From Caldisericales bacterium (GTDB lineage Bacteria > Caldisericota > Caldisericia > JAAYUI01), in NCBI GenBank assembly GCA_012517765.1, contig JAAYUI010000015.1:1-62274 (forward strand): 62,274 nt of DNA, written 5' to 3'. The position numbers and the translations under genes are program-made. Numbering within the stretch: the stretch's first letter is position 1; each line of letters opens with the position of its first letter. This document shows positions 18,070 to 25,983 of the stretch, piece by piece. The notes under the pieces are model-generated. The model was not told the DNA's origin and searched no databases. It worked only from the letters and a program-made list of their open reading frames with translations.

Positions 18070-19075
18070 AGTCCTGCTTGAGGTCGGTGCCCTGCTTGCC
18101 CTGGACATAGGTTATTGCAAAGTATTTGTCATCTTTTGTGTAAACCGTCTGGACCTGCTTTATTCCGCCATCAGTGTAGACAAACTGGTAGCCGATGCCT
18201 GAGCCAAGCTGTACGGAAACAGGAGTCGTGCTTCCTTCAATTGAGGAGGTCATTATTTTGGCGATGTTCTCTGCCTTTTCTGTGTTGCCGGTCTGGGTTG
18301 CAATCATGATGCTTCCCTGTGTCTTGTCTGGCGGGAAAAGGGTGATGAGCATGTCTGTTGTTTTCTCTGCTGTCCAATTTTTTGGGAGGATTATTTTGAA
18401 GTAATCATTTTCAAAAGGCTCACCAGTGGGGAGCTTGTTTGGGACCTCGATGTCCGGTTTGCCTGCTTGATCGTTTCCATTCGGTTTTTTCCCCGGATCG
18501 GCCGGATTTTGCTGTCCGGATTGGTTTTGTGGGTCTGTTGTCTTGCCGCCATTTCCTGATGGTGTTTGCTTCTCTGTTTTTGTTATTTTTGCAACAAAGC
18601 TTGCCGCCATGTTACTGGCGGTTTCGATGACCTGGTCTTCATGGTCGCCCTGGATGAGCTGGATGTTGTAGACAATGCCATCAAAAGGTAACAGGGCTAT
18701 GACTGATTCCGGGTTCTGCATCTGGACCCACCATACCTTGTTTTTTCCAAGCTCTGCCGGTTCATTTTTGATTATTTTGCCTGTCAGTGTCTGGGTAAGC
18801 GACGAAACGAGCTGATTTATCGAGCTTGTGTCGCCAGTTTTTGATGAGGCATCGGGGGCAAAAGTTATCGAGAATTCGACATTTTCTGACTTTATGAGTA
18901 CCACATTTTCATTTTCTGCCACCTGGTATGAGGAAGGATAGGCGATTGAAAAATGGGTGTTTTCAAAAGTTTTGTCCAGTGCAGGTGCTGATTTGCCGCA
19001 CGAAGAAAGCAAGACGCAAATTGATGCAAGGGTCAAAGCGAGTGTGTTATGTAACCTTTTTGGTGTGCTCATCAT
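18035..19075 (-). CDS. Tandem lipoprotein family, copy 7 (two-domain, 346 residues)
   Basis: Signal ending VLLSSC (lipobox). Two copies of a ~130-residue alpha/beta domain are joined by a Pro/Gly/Asn/Gln-rich linker (about residues 170-215). Domain 1 opens FENTHFSIAYPSSYQVAENE, domain 2 FENDYFKIILPKNWTAEKTT. The pattern 'f.i..P..W.......' followed by a strand and a long helix recalls the PsbP/DcrB (Mog1-like) fold; that is a resemblance, not a proven assignment. It is the last of seven related genes at 18035-23955. TTGGAGA ribosome site; TTGACA lies upstream. It overlaps the PEGA gene downstream. Function unknown. Confidence 0.85.
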   Translation of the reverse strand: MMSTPKRLHNTLALTLASICVLLSSCGKSAPALDKTFENTHFSIAYPSSYQVAENENVVLIKSENVEFSITFAPDASSKTGDTSSINQLVSSLTQTLTGKIIKNEPAELGKNKVWWVQMQNPESVIALLPFDGIVYNIQLIQGDHEDQVIETASNMAASFVAKITKTEKQTPSGNGGKTTDPQNQSGQQNPADPGKKPNGNDQAGKPDIEVPNKLPTGEPFENDYFKIILPKNWTAEKTTDMLITLFPPDKTQGSIMIATQTGNTEKAENIAKIMTSSIEGSTTPVSVQLGSGIGYQFVYTDGGIKQVQTVYTKDDKYFAITYVQGKQGTDLKQDYDSILLSFFAK

Positions 19076-19089
19076 TGTTCTCCAAGAGG

Positions 19090-19120
19090 ATTATTTTGCA
19101 GTCATAATCGTTCATGTCAA
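19090..19120 (-). promoter_or_regulatory. Putative promoter of the copy 7 lipoprotein gene
   Basis: A perfect TTGACA (complement of 19115-19120) lies upstream of AATAAT (complement of 19090-19095). The 19-base spacer is long, so the -10 assignment is uncertain. Confidence 0.4.
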
Positions 19121-19202
19121 CATTGGATTTTATCCAAACAATTAAGTGATGGTTTAGTCGCATCAATACATCATACATCCATATCGTGATTTTTATCCAT
19201 AA

Positions 19203-19232
19203 AAAATGCCCTCTCAAAAGAGAGGGCATTTT
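19203..19232 (-). terminator. Terminator after lipoprotein copies 5-6
   Basis: Perfect 13-bp stem AAAATGCCCTCTC/GAGAGGGCATTTT with an AAAA loop. On the minus strand it runs into TTTTTT. It lies 22 bases beyond the stop at 19255. Confidence 0.95.
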
Positions 19233-19254
19233 GTTGCAGCAGAGCAATTGTGGC

Positions 19255-20208
19255 CTAGTTTGTTTTTATAGTTTCAAGCATCTTTTGTATGTCGTCCGAA
19301 AGGCCATCCTGCATCATTACCACTATCATGATGTTGTTTTTTTCTCCAACAAGATCGGTCATGGCGGTCCTGCCATCCGTCGTCAAAAAGTCGATCCTGT
19401 CGTATTCAATCTCGCCAATTTTTTCAGCTGATTCCTTGATCTTCAAGTCAGTGCTTTGTTTGAAGCCTTCTCTCAGGCTTTTTGTGTAATCGCCCTTTTT
19501 CATGCCCGGACGATCAAGCACCATCATGGTGAATATCCTGTTGGATGCGTTTGTGAATGTTATTGTTCCTATCAGCTCTTCGTATTTGGGAGTCCAGCCC
19601 TCAAGAGGGATGATTGTGATTTTTCCTGCCACAAATGGCTGGCCGAATTTTGTCTCTTCGGTTTTTGGAGTGGTTTCGGCGCCCTTTTTTTCAGGCTCTT
19701 TTTTTGTGAAGTAGTCTGGTTTTGTTATCTTAAAGGATTCAATGGCCATTTTTACAAGATCGAGCTTCTCCTGTCCTTCAACCTCCGCGCCAACGCCAAC
19801 CATGAGGACGGCCTTGTCAACGGCCGTGATGAACATAAACCCGCCTTTTTTTTCCTTCCTGCTCTTTGCCGAGAGCCAGACACCCTTCTGGCCATTTATT
19901 TCCTTCTCTTCAGTTGAAAGGTCAAAGTCCTGGTTTCCACCAAGCTCCTTGAGGAGCTGGTCCGAGTATGTTTTTATCTCGGCAATATCATTTGCTTTTA
20001 TTTGCTCGTTTGGGACAGACTCGATCATTATTCCAACGCCATCCCCACTTATTGTTGTCAATGACTGGTTTTCTTCGACTTTCCATGAATTTGGGTGGCT
20101 TATGTTGTAATAGGGACCCTCATAAGTTTTGTCCAGCGTGGTTTTCCCACATGAAACAAGAACCAGGGTTGTAATTGCAACCAGTAGAATACTTTGGAGT
20201 TTTTTCAT
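19255..20208 (-). CDS. Tandem lipoprotein family, copy 6 (two-domain, 317 residues)
   Basis: Signal MKKLQSILLVAITTLVLVSC with a lipobox Cys at residue 20. Domain 1 opens YYNISHPNSWKVEENQSLTT and domain 2 starts near residue 190 (TIIPLEGWTPKYEELIGTIT). A Lys/Glu/Thr-rich linker (about 170-185) separates them. Same family as copies 1-7 of this array. AAGGAGA ribosome site. The stop of copy 5 is 10 bases upstream, and a terminator follows, so copies 5 and 6 form one unit. Function unknown. Confidence 0.85.
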   Translation of the reverse strand: MKKLQSILLVAITTLVLVSCGKTTLDKTYEGPYYNISHPNSWKVEENQSLTTISGDGVGIMIESVPNEQIKANDIAEIKTYSDQLLKELGGNQDFDLSTEEKEINGQKGVWLSAKSRKEKKGGFMFITAVDKAVLMVGVGAEVEGQEKLDLVKMAIESFKITKPDYFTKKEPEKKGAETTPKTEETKFGQPFVAGKITIIPLEGWTPKYEELIGTITFTNASNRIFTMMVLDRPGMKKGDYTKSLREGFKQSTDLKIKESAEKIGEIEYDRIDFLTTDGRTAMTDLVGEKNNIMIVVMMQDGLSDDIQKMLETIKTN

Positions 20209-20218
20209 CTTGTTCTCC

Positions 20219-21172
20219 TTACTTTCTTATTCTGATGCTTTCCAGCATCGTTTCCATGTCTCCGCTCAATTCCCCTGCGACCAGGACTTTTATTATCTTG
20301 TTGTCCTTCTCGCATACAAGATACATCAACGGGACGTTTTCCTGTCTTGATGGCAGATCATACCTATAATACATCATTCCGGCAAATCTGAACGGTTTTG
20401 GGCCGGCAACCCTGTCCCTGTTTACCATTGTATCTTTGAATGTTTTCAGGAACTCTTCCATGGACATCTGGCCTTTGTCCATGATCCCAACTTCTATGTC
20501 TGGCGCATAGGGTGTCTGTTTTGCTTTTGCGCTGTCCGGAAGCAGTCTCAACCTGACATTGCTGTTTTTCAGGTCCTTTTCTCCTGCCCACTCTTTTGCT
20601 GGTGTTATGGAAAATGTTTCGGTTTCAATGGTATCGGACGACCCATTGATGTTATAGTTTTTTGCGAACTCCTCTACCCTGTTTTTGAGGTATCCGTCAT
20701 CTTTTACCCTGAAGCTTTCGGCTATTTTTCTGGCCTTGTCCATGCCGGTTTTCAGGCTGACCAGTTGTGCCAGGCCCACCCATACAATGGCATTTTTTAT
20801 TGGAACATACATTATCAGGCCGCCTGTGCCCTGGTTTTTGTTTTCAACCTCGACCCAGACACATGGAATGGAGCCGCATCTGCCTTCCCTTTCGGTAACA
20901 GAGTTTGAAGTGTCCTTGCTCATGCTTTCCACGAGCTGTTTTGCAGATTGCCTTGCGACCTCAAGCCCGTCATCGTTTGAGTAGTCCATATTTGGCTGGA
21001 CTTTCATAAAGACCTCGTCATCAAAGACCATGAAAGTGTCGCCCTCGGCGAAAGTCTTCATTCCCTGGTCGTATTCCAGTTCAAACCATCCACCATCATG
21101 CTTGGTAGACGGTTGTCCGCCACAAGAGGCAACAAAAAGTACCAGCAGCAAAAAGATAAAAAATTTTTTCAT
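20219..21172 (-). CDS. Tandem lipoprotein family, copy 5 (two-domain, 317 residues)
   Basis: Signal MKKFFIFLLLVLFVASC with a lipobox. Domain 1 opens WFELEYDQGMKTFAEGDTFM and carries the pair Cys-x-x-x-x-x-Cys in 'GRCGSIPCVWVEVENK'. The second domain opens near residue 195 ('ETFSITPAKEWAGE'). In the tandem copies the segment 'K.....V.VG....' after the helix is the most alike part ('NAIVWVGLAQLVS' here, 'KAVLMVGVGAEVE' in copy 6). GGAGGAAC ribosome site. It heads its own unit, with a TTGACA promoter directly upstream. Confidence 0.85.
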   Translation of the reverse strand: MKKFFIFLLLVLFVASCGGQPSTKHDGGWFELEYDQGMKTFAEGDTFMVFDDEVFMKVQPNMDYSNDDGLEVARQSAKQLVESMSKDTSNSVTEREGRCGSIPCVWVEVENKNQGTGGLIMYVPIKNAIVWVGLAQLVSLKTGMDKARKIAESFRVKDDGYLKNRVEEFAKNYNINGSSDTIETETFSITPAKEWAGEKDLKNSNVRLRLLPDSAKAKQTPYAPDIEVGIMDKGQMSMEEFLKTFKDTMVNRDRVAGPKPFRFAGMMYYRYDLPSRQENVPLMYLVCEKDNKIIKVLVAGELSGDMETMLESIRIRK

Positions 21173-21190
21173 TCAGTTCCTCCAGCATAA

Positions 21191-21218
21191 AAAGTAATCC
21201 CAAAAATTGGCTTGTCAA
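21191..21218 (-). promoter_or_regulatory. Promoter of lipoprotein copies 5-6
   Basis: TTGACA (complement of 21213-21218), a 16-base spacer and TACTTT (complement of 21191-21196), just ahead of the ribosome site of copy 5 and just after the terminator of copy 4. Confidence 0.6.
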
Positions 21219-21230
21219 AGACTCTAAAAC

Positions 21231-21262
21231 AAAAAGGCTGGTCATTTTTGACCAGCCTTTTT
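21231..21262 (-). terminator. Terminator after lipoprotein copy 4
   Basis: Perfect 14-bp stem AAAAAGGCTGGTCA/TGACCAGCCTTTTT with a TTTT loop, 25 bases beyond the stop at 21288. Confidence 0.95.
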
Positions 21263-21287
21263 GTGGTTTTTCGGAGAAAAATTTATT

Positions 21288-21845
21288 TTACTTCACTTCT
21301 ATTGAGTTGAGCATTCCTTCGACTTCGGCATCGATGTCGCCATTGAGGGCTATGGTGATGATCTGGCCATTTTTCAGTCCTATTAGGCTTGCTACTTTGC
21401 TTCCAGCAATGGAATAGGTAAGGGTCGTGTAGTCAATGCCTGCATAGGCGGCCTTTGCTTCTTCAACTGCACCCATCGAAGCAAGGCTTTCCTTTGTCTG
21501 ATTAACAACATCTTCAATTTTTACCAGGTCTCCGGTTTTGAAATTGACAACCGTCATGGCTCTTCCGTCGCCTTTTCTGACTGATATGACACCGCTTTCC
21601 TTCTCGGCTTTTCCTTCCCAGCCCTCGGCGATGCCAATCTTGAGCGAATCAGTTTCGGCATAGTTGGCAAATGTTGCGGCCGGGGTCTGTTCGTTGTTCT
21701 GGTTTCCGGTCTGGTTCTCTGTCTGTTCTATGTTCTGGCCTTCGTCGGCTGGCTTTGTGCCCTCGTCATTTGATCCGCCACCGCAGGATGCGAAAACGGC
21801 AACGCCAAGCACCAGTATGATAAAAGTTGCGAAAAATTTCTTCAA
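21288..21845 (-). CDS. Tandem lipoprotein family, copy 4 (single-domain, 185 residues)
   Basis: I place the start at TTG 21845, seven bases after AGAGGAG. This gives a proper lipoprotein signal (LKKFFATFIILVLGVAVFASC), whereas an earlier in-frame ATG would add a non-hydrophobic stretch. After the lipobox comes an Asn/Gln/Glu-rich spacer (about 23-55) and one domain opening YAETDSLKIGIAEGWEGKAE. This matches the second domain of the longer copies. Own promoter and own terminator, so it is monocistronic. Function unknown. Confidence 0.82.
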   Translation of the reverse strand: MKKFFATFIILVLGVAVFASCGGGSNDEGTKPADEGQNIEQTENQTGNQNNEQTPAATFANYAETDSLKIGIAEGWEGKAEKESGVISVRKGDGRAMTVVNFKTGDLVKIEDVVNQTKESLASMGAVEEAKAAYAGIDYTTLTYSIAGSKVASLIGLKNGQIITIALNGDIDAEVEGMLNSIEVK

Positions 21846-21890
21846 GTTGAGACTCCTCTCTGTCCTTTTGGGATTTTCAAAAGCACATAC

Positions 21891-21918
21891 ATCATATATT
21901 GGGGTCATGTTCTTTCAA
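21891..21918 (-). promoter_or_regulatory. Promoter of lipoprotein copy 4
   Basis: TTGAAA (complement of 21913-21918), a 16-base spacer and TATGAT (complement of 21891-21896), 45 bases before the TTG start. Confidence 0.6.
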
Positions 21919-21960
21919 GCTGTCATTGGTTTAACAAAATTTCAACAAAATGGTCACTTG

Positions 21961-22908
21961 TCACGGATGTTTGAAAGACATGCTCCCAATTATTTTTTCA
22001 GCAATCCTGGAAGGTTTTCCGTTAAAAGATGTTGAAGACAGAAGAAAAACCTTTCCTTTTTGCCCCGAGAACATCGAAACCATTTTGGTCTGCCCGACCA
22101 AGTACTCGAACATCCAGTAGTCGTTCCCTCCGATCCTTGTTTTCTGGATTGTACCGCCTGAAAGTGATGATGACATTGACTGGCAGGCATTTTTTGGGTC
22201 CCTGTTTTCCCCAAAGACTGTTACCGTAAAACCCTGGTCGAATTTTGCAATGTCTTTTGGACAAACAAGCACAACACCGTCTCCACCAGCCTCCCAGCCT
22301 GACGGGAGCATCAGGGAGAGATTTTCATTTTCAAAGCGTTTCTCAAGCTTTATTTCTCCGCCATTGCCATTTTGTGGTGGTTTTTCGGGACCAAGATAGG
22401 AACTGTCAGTTATCCTGAAGGAAAAAATTATTTCTGAGGCTGATTTGAAATATGGCGATTCGGCAGCTTTCTCGCCTTCGAAAGGATCTTTGAGCGAAAT
22501 TGTGGCTATGTTATTTTTTAGCGGGACACCGATTTTTTCCCATGTGACATTCTCGCCTGCAATGTCAATCACGAGGCAGGGTGCTTCGCCCAGTCTTGCT
22601 TCTCTGAAACTGACTTTTGCCCCAAGCTCGTCTGCCATTTTCCGGGACTGTTCTTTCAGGAACGCCACTCCCTCAAAATCCCCCGGTTTGAGGCCCTCTG
22701 AAGGTTCTATTTTTACCTCGACAACAAATCTGTCAGTGATGATGTTTGTAAAATCTCCTGCAGGATCAATCCTAGCGTTTTTTGGGTAGTCGATCCTGTA
22801 GAAGGGACCAAAGTATGTTTCAGTGAGCGGCAGTGGCTTTTCTTCGGTTCCACAGGAGAGAAGTGCAACTATCGCACAAAGTGCCACAAAAATTCTGGTT
22901 GCTTTCAT
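21961..22908 (-). CDS. Tandem lipoprotein family, copy 3 (two-domain, 315 residues)
   Basis: Signal MKATRIFVALCAIVALLSC with a lipobox. Domain 1 opens YFGPFYRIDYPKNARIDPAG (compare 'YEGPYYNISHPNSWKV' in copy 6). Domain 2 opens FENENLSLMLPSGWEAGGDG. Cys residues occur in 'EAPCLVIDIAG' and 'LVCPKDIA'. The start is seven bases after the stop of copy 2, so copies 1-3 read as an operon. I see no terminator between its stop and the promoter of copy 4. Function unknown. Confidence 0.85.
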   Translation of the reverse strand: MKATRIFVALCAIVALLSCGTEEKPLPLTETYFGPFYRIDYPKNARIDPAGDFTNIITDRFVVEVKIEPSEGLKPGDFEGVAFLKEQSRKMADELGAKVSFREARLGEAPCLVIDIAGENVTWEKIGVPLKNNIATISLKDPFEGEKAAESPYFKSASEIIFSFRITDSSYLGPEKPPQNGNGGEIKLEKRFENENLSLMLPSGWEAGGDGVVLVCPKDIAKFDQGFTVTVFGENRDPKNACQSMSSSLSGGTIQKTRIGGNDYWMFEYLVGQTKMVSMFSGQKGKVFLLSSTSFNGKPSRIAEKIIGSMSFKHP

Positions 22909-22915
22909 CCCTGCC

Positions 22916-23419
22916 TCACTTGAAACGGAAGCTCTTTACTATGAGCTTTGCAAGTCTGGTGTCCTCGGCGCTGGCCCCTTTTCCTGGAAACATCATGCAA
23001 CTTACCACAGCATTGTCGAGTGGTATCATGAAGGCCTGCATTTTGCCCACGCCAACTTCACCCTCCATCCAGAGAGCTTTTTTCCCTGATACTTCGCGGG
23101 TCTCCATTGTACCCTGGCCACTTTTTCCTATTGTTTTTTCAAAGGCCTGCGACAGCTCGCTTATGCTTGAGATGTCATTTTCCCTGGAACCTTCATAGGG
23201 GAAGACAGAGAATGGAATTGTAATGGATTTGTCCTTTTTGAAGATATTGACCCCGCCACCGACCGAGGAGAGCGTTTCCCACCCCTCCGGGTAGTAGACC
23301 TCGAAAAGGTCACCATCAAACTTGAATTTTAGCTCCTCAGGTATCTGGTTGTCTACTTTTGGGGCGCCGCAGGAGGCCAAAACAAAGAGGCACAAGCAGG
23401 CCAAAAACATTTTTTTCAT
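22916..23419 (-). CDS. Tandem lipoprotein family, copy 2 (single-domain, 167 residues)
   Basis: The start at ATG 23419 gives signal MKKMFLACLCLFVLASC with a lipobox. The one domain opens LFEVYYPEGWETLSSVGGGV, closest in pattern to domain 1 of copies 3 and 6. There is no Shine-Dalgarno site. Instead TATAAT (complement of 23427-23432) lies exactly seven bases before the ATG, so a leaderless transcript is possible even though the gene follows copy 1 by only 35 bases. An upstream in-frame ATG at 23428 lies inside that TATAAT. Confidence 0.8.
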   Translation of the reverse strand: MKKMFLACLCLFVLASCGAPKVDNQIPEELKFKFDGDLFEVYYPEGWETLSSVGGGVNIFKKDKSITIPFSVFPYEGSRENDISSISELSQAFEKTIGKSGQGTMETREVSGKKALWMEGEVGVGKMQAFMIPLDNAVVSCMMFPGKGASAEDTRLAKLIVKSFRFK

Positions 23420-23454
23420 GTCATGCATTATACACAAAAATGGTGCCGTTTGTT

Positions 23455-23955
23455 TCAAAAAGTTGTTGACCTTACAACCTGGATGGCCATGTCTGCCGTT
23501 TTCTTTAAGGGCATTTTGCTTGTGTAGACTGCTGTCACTTGTGATTCAAGAGGGAAAATTGCCGCATAGAAGACATTTTTTGGCCCGTCTGAGTTGACCG
23601 TTATGCACTGTTTGCCGCCGATGTTTTCCACCTGGACTTCTTTTTCCTGTTTGAGTCCCTGTGTGATTTCCTGTATTATTGGGGAGAGCGAGTCAAGGTC
23701 GCCTTCCTTCAGCCCCTGGCAGTCAAAGAGTTCAATCTTGATTTCAAAGTCGCCCTTGATGGTGGCGCTGTTGTTGCCAACAGTTTGCCAGATAAACCCT
23801 TTTGGGACGGCAATTGAAAGAGGGCCAATCTGTTCTTTTCGCTCTTCTACCCGGGGAGTTTCTGGTGTGGCGGTTTTTGAGCATGAAGAGAGGAAAAGAA
23901 TTGTCAGCAAAAGTGCAGTGATTGCTTTATGAATGGCCGATTTGTTGCTTCGCAT
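23455..23955 (-). CDS. Tandem lipoprotein family, copy 1 (single-domain, 166 residues)
   Basis: Signal MRSNKSAIHKAITALLLTILFLSSC with a lipobox, then a short Pro/Glu/Arg spacer and one domain opening IGPLSIAVPKGFIWQTVGNN. It is shorter and more divergent than the other copies but keeps the strand-helix order. It begins 49 bases after the ribulokinase-like gene on the same strand, so the kinase promoter could read into the array. No clear ribosome site is visible. Function unknown. Confidence 0.78.
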   Translation of the reverse strand: MRSNKSAIHKAITALLLTILFLSSCSKTATPETPRVEERKEQIGPLSIAVPKGFIWQTVGNNSATIKGDFEIKIELFDCQGLKEGDLDSLSPIIQEITQGLKQEKEVQVENIGGKQCITVNSDGPKNVFYAAIFPLESQVTAVYTSKMPLKKTADMAIQVVRSTTF

Positions 23956-24004
23956 TATAGACCTGTTTTTACACCCTTACAGGGAAACAAACCAGAAAAT
24001 TGGG

Positions 24005-25660
24005 CTAAGCCTTGCCCCTCTCCCTGAGCCTTGCAAGCACCCTCTGCGTGCCACCAAACAAGTCGTGGAGCGTCAGATAATCGTTGTAGATATCATTGTA
24101 GAGCTTCTTGTTTGCCTCGTGTGGTTTGCACCAGTCGAGAGTTTGTGGGAGCAGGGCCTTGAAATAGCTCTCCCGCGATTTGTGTCCGAGTTTTTCCATT
24201 CCGGCAGACAGGCCGCCGATGATTGCGGCGCCCCTTCCGGTTGCATTATTTGTGTCCGGAACAGAGATCGGCATTCCCAATACATCAGCATATATCTGGA
24301 TGAGGCTGGGCGAGGTGATTGGCAGTGCGCCTGTTGCAACAATCTGTTTGATTTCCACGCCACCAGCCCTGAATGTTTCAACTATTTTTCTTGTTCCGAA
24401 GGCAGATGCTTCTGCCAGTGCCTTGTACATGTCTTCAGCCCTTGTCTGCAACGTCAGGCCGGCAAACACACCGCTCAGCGACGAGTCGAGGAGAATGCTC
24501 CTGTTGCCGCCCATCCAGTCGAGTGCCAGGACGCCGTTTGAGCCTGCCGGCACCTCGGAAAGGTATCTGTCCAGGATGGTTGCAAATTCGGTTTCATCCT
24601 CGTTTGCCCTCTCATAGAACGATATCGGGGCGATGGTGTTCACAAACCATTCGAGCATGTCGCTCATGGCCGGCTGGCCAGCCTCGTAGCCCCAGTATCC
24701 GTCGAGGATGCCGTCTTTTACGACGCCTGCGTAGCCAACAAAGAGCCTCTCCTGTTTTGACATAACAAGGTGGCAGTTTGAACTGCCCATCACGATTGTC
24801 ATTGTGTTGGGCTCGAAGACACCTGCACCTGCGACAGCTGACTGGGCGTCTATGACTGCGGATGCGACAGGTATTCCAGTTCTCAGGCCCAACTTCGCGG
24901 CCATGTCCTTGATCAGCTTCCCGGCTGGCCTTCCTGGTGGCAGTACTTCTATGCCCCTCGCCTTGTCGGAGAGGTCGGCAAGTTCCTGCGAAATCGAGGC
25001 AAAATAGTCGTGGCCCGGATAACCGACACCTTCGACCCAGCAGGCCTTGTATCCGGCCGCGCACTGGTTTCTGACCTGATGGCCTGTCAGTTGCCAGACT
25101 ATCCAGTCCCCTGCCTCGATGAAATATTCAATTGACGGAACAAGCTCTGGCGCCTCCTGGACAAGCTCCAGCAGTTTTGGCCAGAGCCACTCTGCGCCCA
25201 TCTTGCCGCCATAGAAATCCAGGAAGGGTTCGCCCCTCTCCTGTGCTATTGAAGTCAGAAGGTTGGCCTGTGGCTGTGCTGTCGTGTGCCTCCAGAGCTT
25301 TGGCCAGGCATGGGGATTTTTTGAGAGGTCGCCTATCATGCAAAGCGGTGTCCCAAAGACATCAACGGGAAGGACAGTGCAGCTTGTGAAGGAGACACCG
25401 ATGGAAATTATCTCTTTCTCGGGTATCCTGGTTTCCTCGATCAGTTTTTTTGTGGCCTCAAAGAGTCCTTCCAGCCAGTCGGAGGGGTCCTGGAGGGCAA
25501 AGCCCCTGGGCAGTTTTGTGCCATCGGGAAGTGTTTTTTCGATCACGCCGGATTTGTATGGTGATGAGGAAAAGCCTATTGTCTGGCCAGTTTTGACATC
25601 AAGCGCCACGACGTTTACCTGGGAAGTTCCGAAGTCAGCTCCTAGAAGAATTCTACCCAT
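24005..25660 (-). CDS. araB: FGGY-family carbohydrate kinase, ribulokinase-like
   Basis: The 551-residue product phosphorylates a sugar with ATP; ribulokinase (L-ribulose to L-ribulose 5-phosphate) is the best match. The N-terminal ATPase loop reads LLGADFGTSQVNVVALDVKTG. AraB-type landmarks follow: 'ALQDPSDWLEGL', 'SFTSCTVLPVDVFG', 'NPHAWPKLWRHTTAQPQA', then 'GDWIVWQLTG', 'GSSNCHLVM', 'LALDWMGGNRS' and a C-terminal FGGY-like region 'NNATGRGAAIIGGLSAG'. The length fits AraB (about 550-570). No other arabinose genes are nearby. The start at 25660 lacks a ribosome site, with a -10 hexamer six bases before it and a palindrome over the -35. Substrate could be another ketose. Confidence 0.8.
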   Translation of the reverse strand: MGRILLGADFGTSQVNVVALDVKTGQTIGFSSSPYKSGVIEKTLPDGTKLPRGFALQDPSDWLEGLFEATKKLIEETRIPEKEIISIGVSFTSCTVLPVDVFGTPLCMIGDLSKNPHAWPKLWRHTTAQPQANLLTSIAQERGEPFLDFYGGKMGAEWLWPKLLELVQEAPELVPSIEYFIEAGDWIVWQLTGHQVRNQCAAGYKACWVEGVGYPGHDYFASISQELADLSDKARGIEVLPPGRPAGKLIKDMAAKLGLRTGIPVASAVIDAQSAVAGAGVFEPNTMTIVMGSSNCHLVMSKQERLFVGYAGVVKDGILDGYWGYEAGQPAMSDMLEWFVNTIAPISFYERANEDETEFATILDRYLSEVPAGSNGVLALDWMGGNRSILLDSSLSGVFAGLTLQTRAEDMYKALAEASAFGTRKIVETFRAGGVEIKQIVATGALPITSPSLIQIYADVLGMPISVPDTNNATGRGAAIIGGLSAGMEKLGHKSRESYFKALLPQTLDWCKPHEANKKLYNDIYNDYLTLHDLFGGTQRVLARLRERGKA

Positions 25661-25666
25661 GCCCAG

Positions 25667-25695
25667 ATTTTAGACCATTTAACCTGCCAAGGCAA
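25667..25695 (-). promoter_or_regulatory. Promoter of the ribulokinase-like gene (possible leaderless mRNA)
   Basis: TTGCCT (complement of 25690-25695), a 17-base spacer and TAAAAT (complement of 25667-25672). The -10 ends six bases before ATG 25660. Confidence 0.55.
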
Positions 25696-25707
25696 ACGGC
25701 CTTGGCA
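25685..25707. promoter_or_regulatory. Palindrome overlapping the kinase -35: candidate operator
   Basis: TGCCAAGG, seven bases, CCTTGGCA is a perfect 8-bp inverted repeat that covers the -35 hexamer of the kinase promoter. A repressor bound here would block transcription. The regulator is not identified. Confidence 0.5.
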
Positions 25708-25983
25708 AGACCGCGAGTTTAATCACAAAATAATCAATGAAGGTTGTTTTTTGGATGCACCAACGGCGACAAAAAATGGCGGATAAAAAGAAACCTTCTG
25801 GCCAAAAATCCAAGGGTGATTCTCTCAGCTTGTTCCCGCGTCGTTATAGTTGATAACGAAGGGCTGGCTTTTTGTGGGTATTAAAATTGTTTGTTTTAAG
25901 GCAAATCTAAATTTTCGCATAACAGGAATTGTTTCTTTTTATCTGAATATACATAATGCAATGATTTGCTATCAAACCCCAAC
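25708..25983. other. Intergenic region upstream of the kinase with a second palindrome
   Basis: About 275 bases with no convincing gene. It contains a 7-5-7 inverted repeat TCGTTAT/ATAACGA at 25841-25859 and is otherwise AT-rich. No T-tailed terminator hairpin is visible for the gene ending at 25984. Confidence 0.5.
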
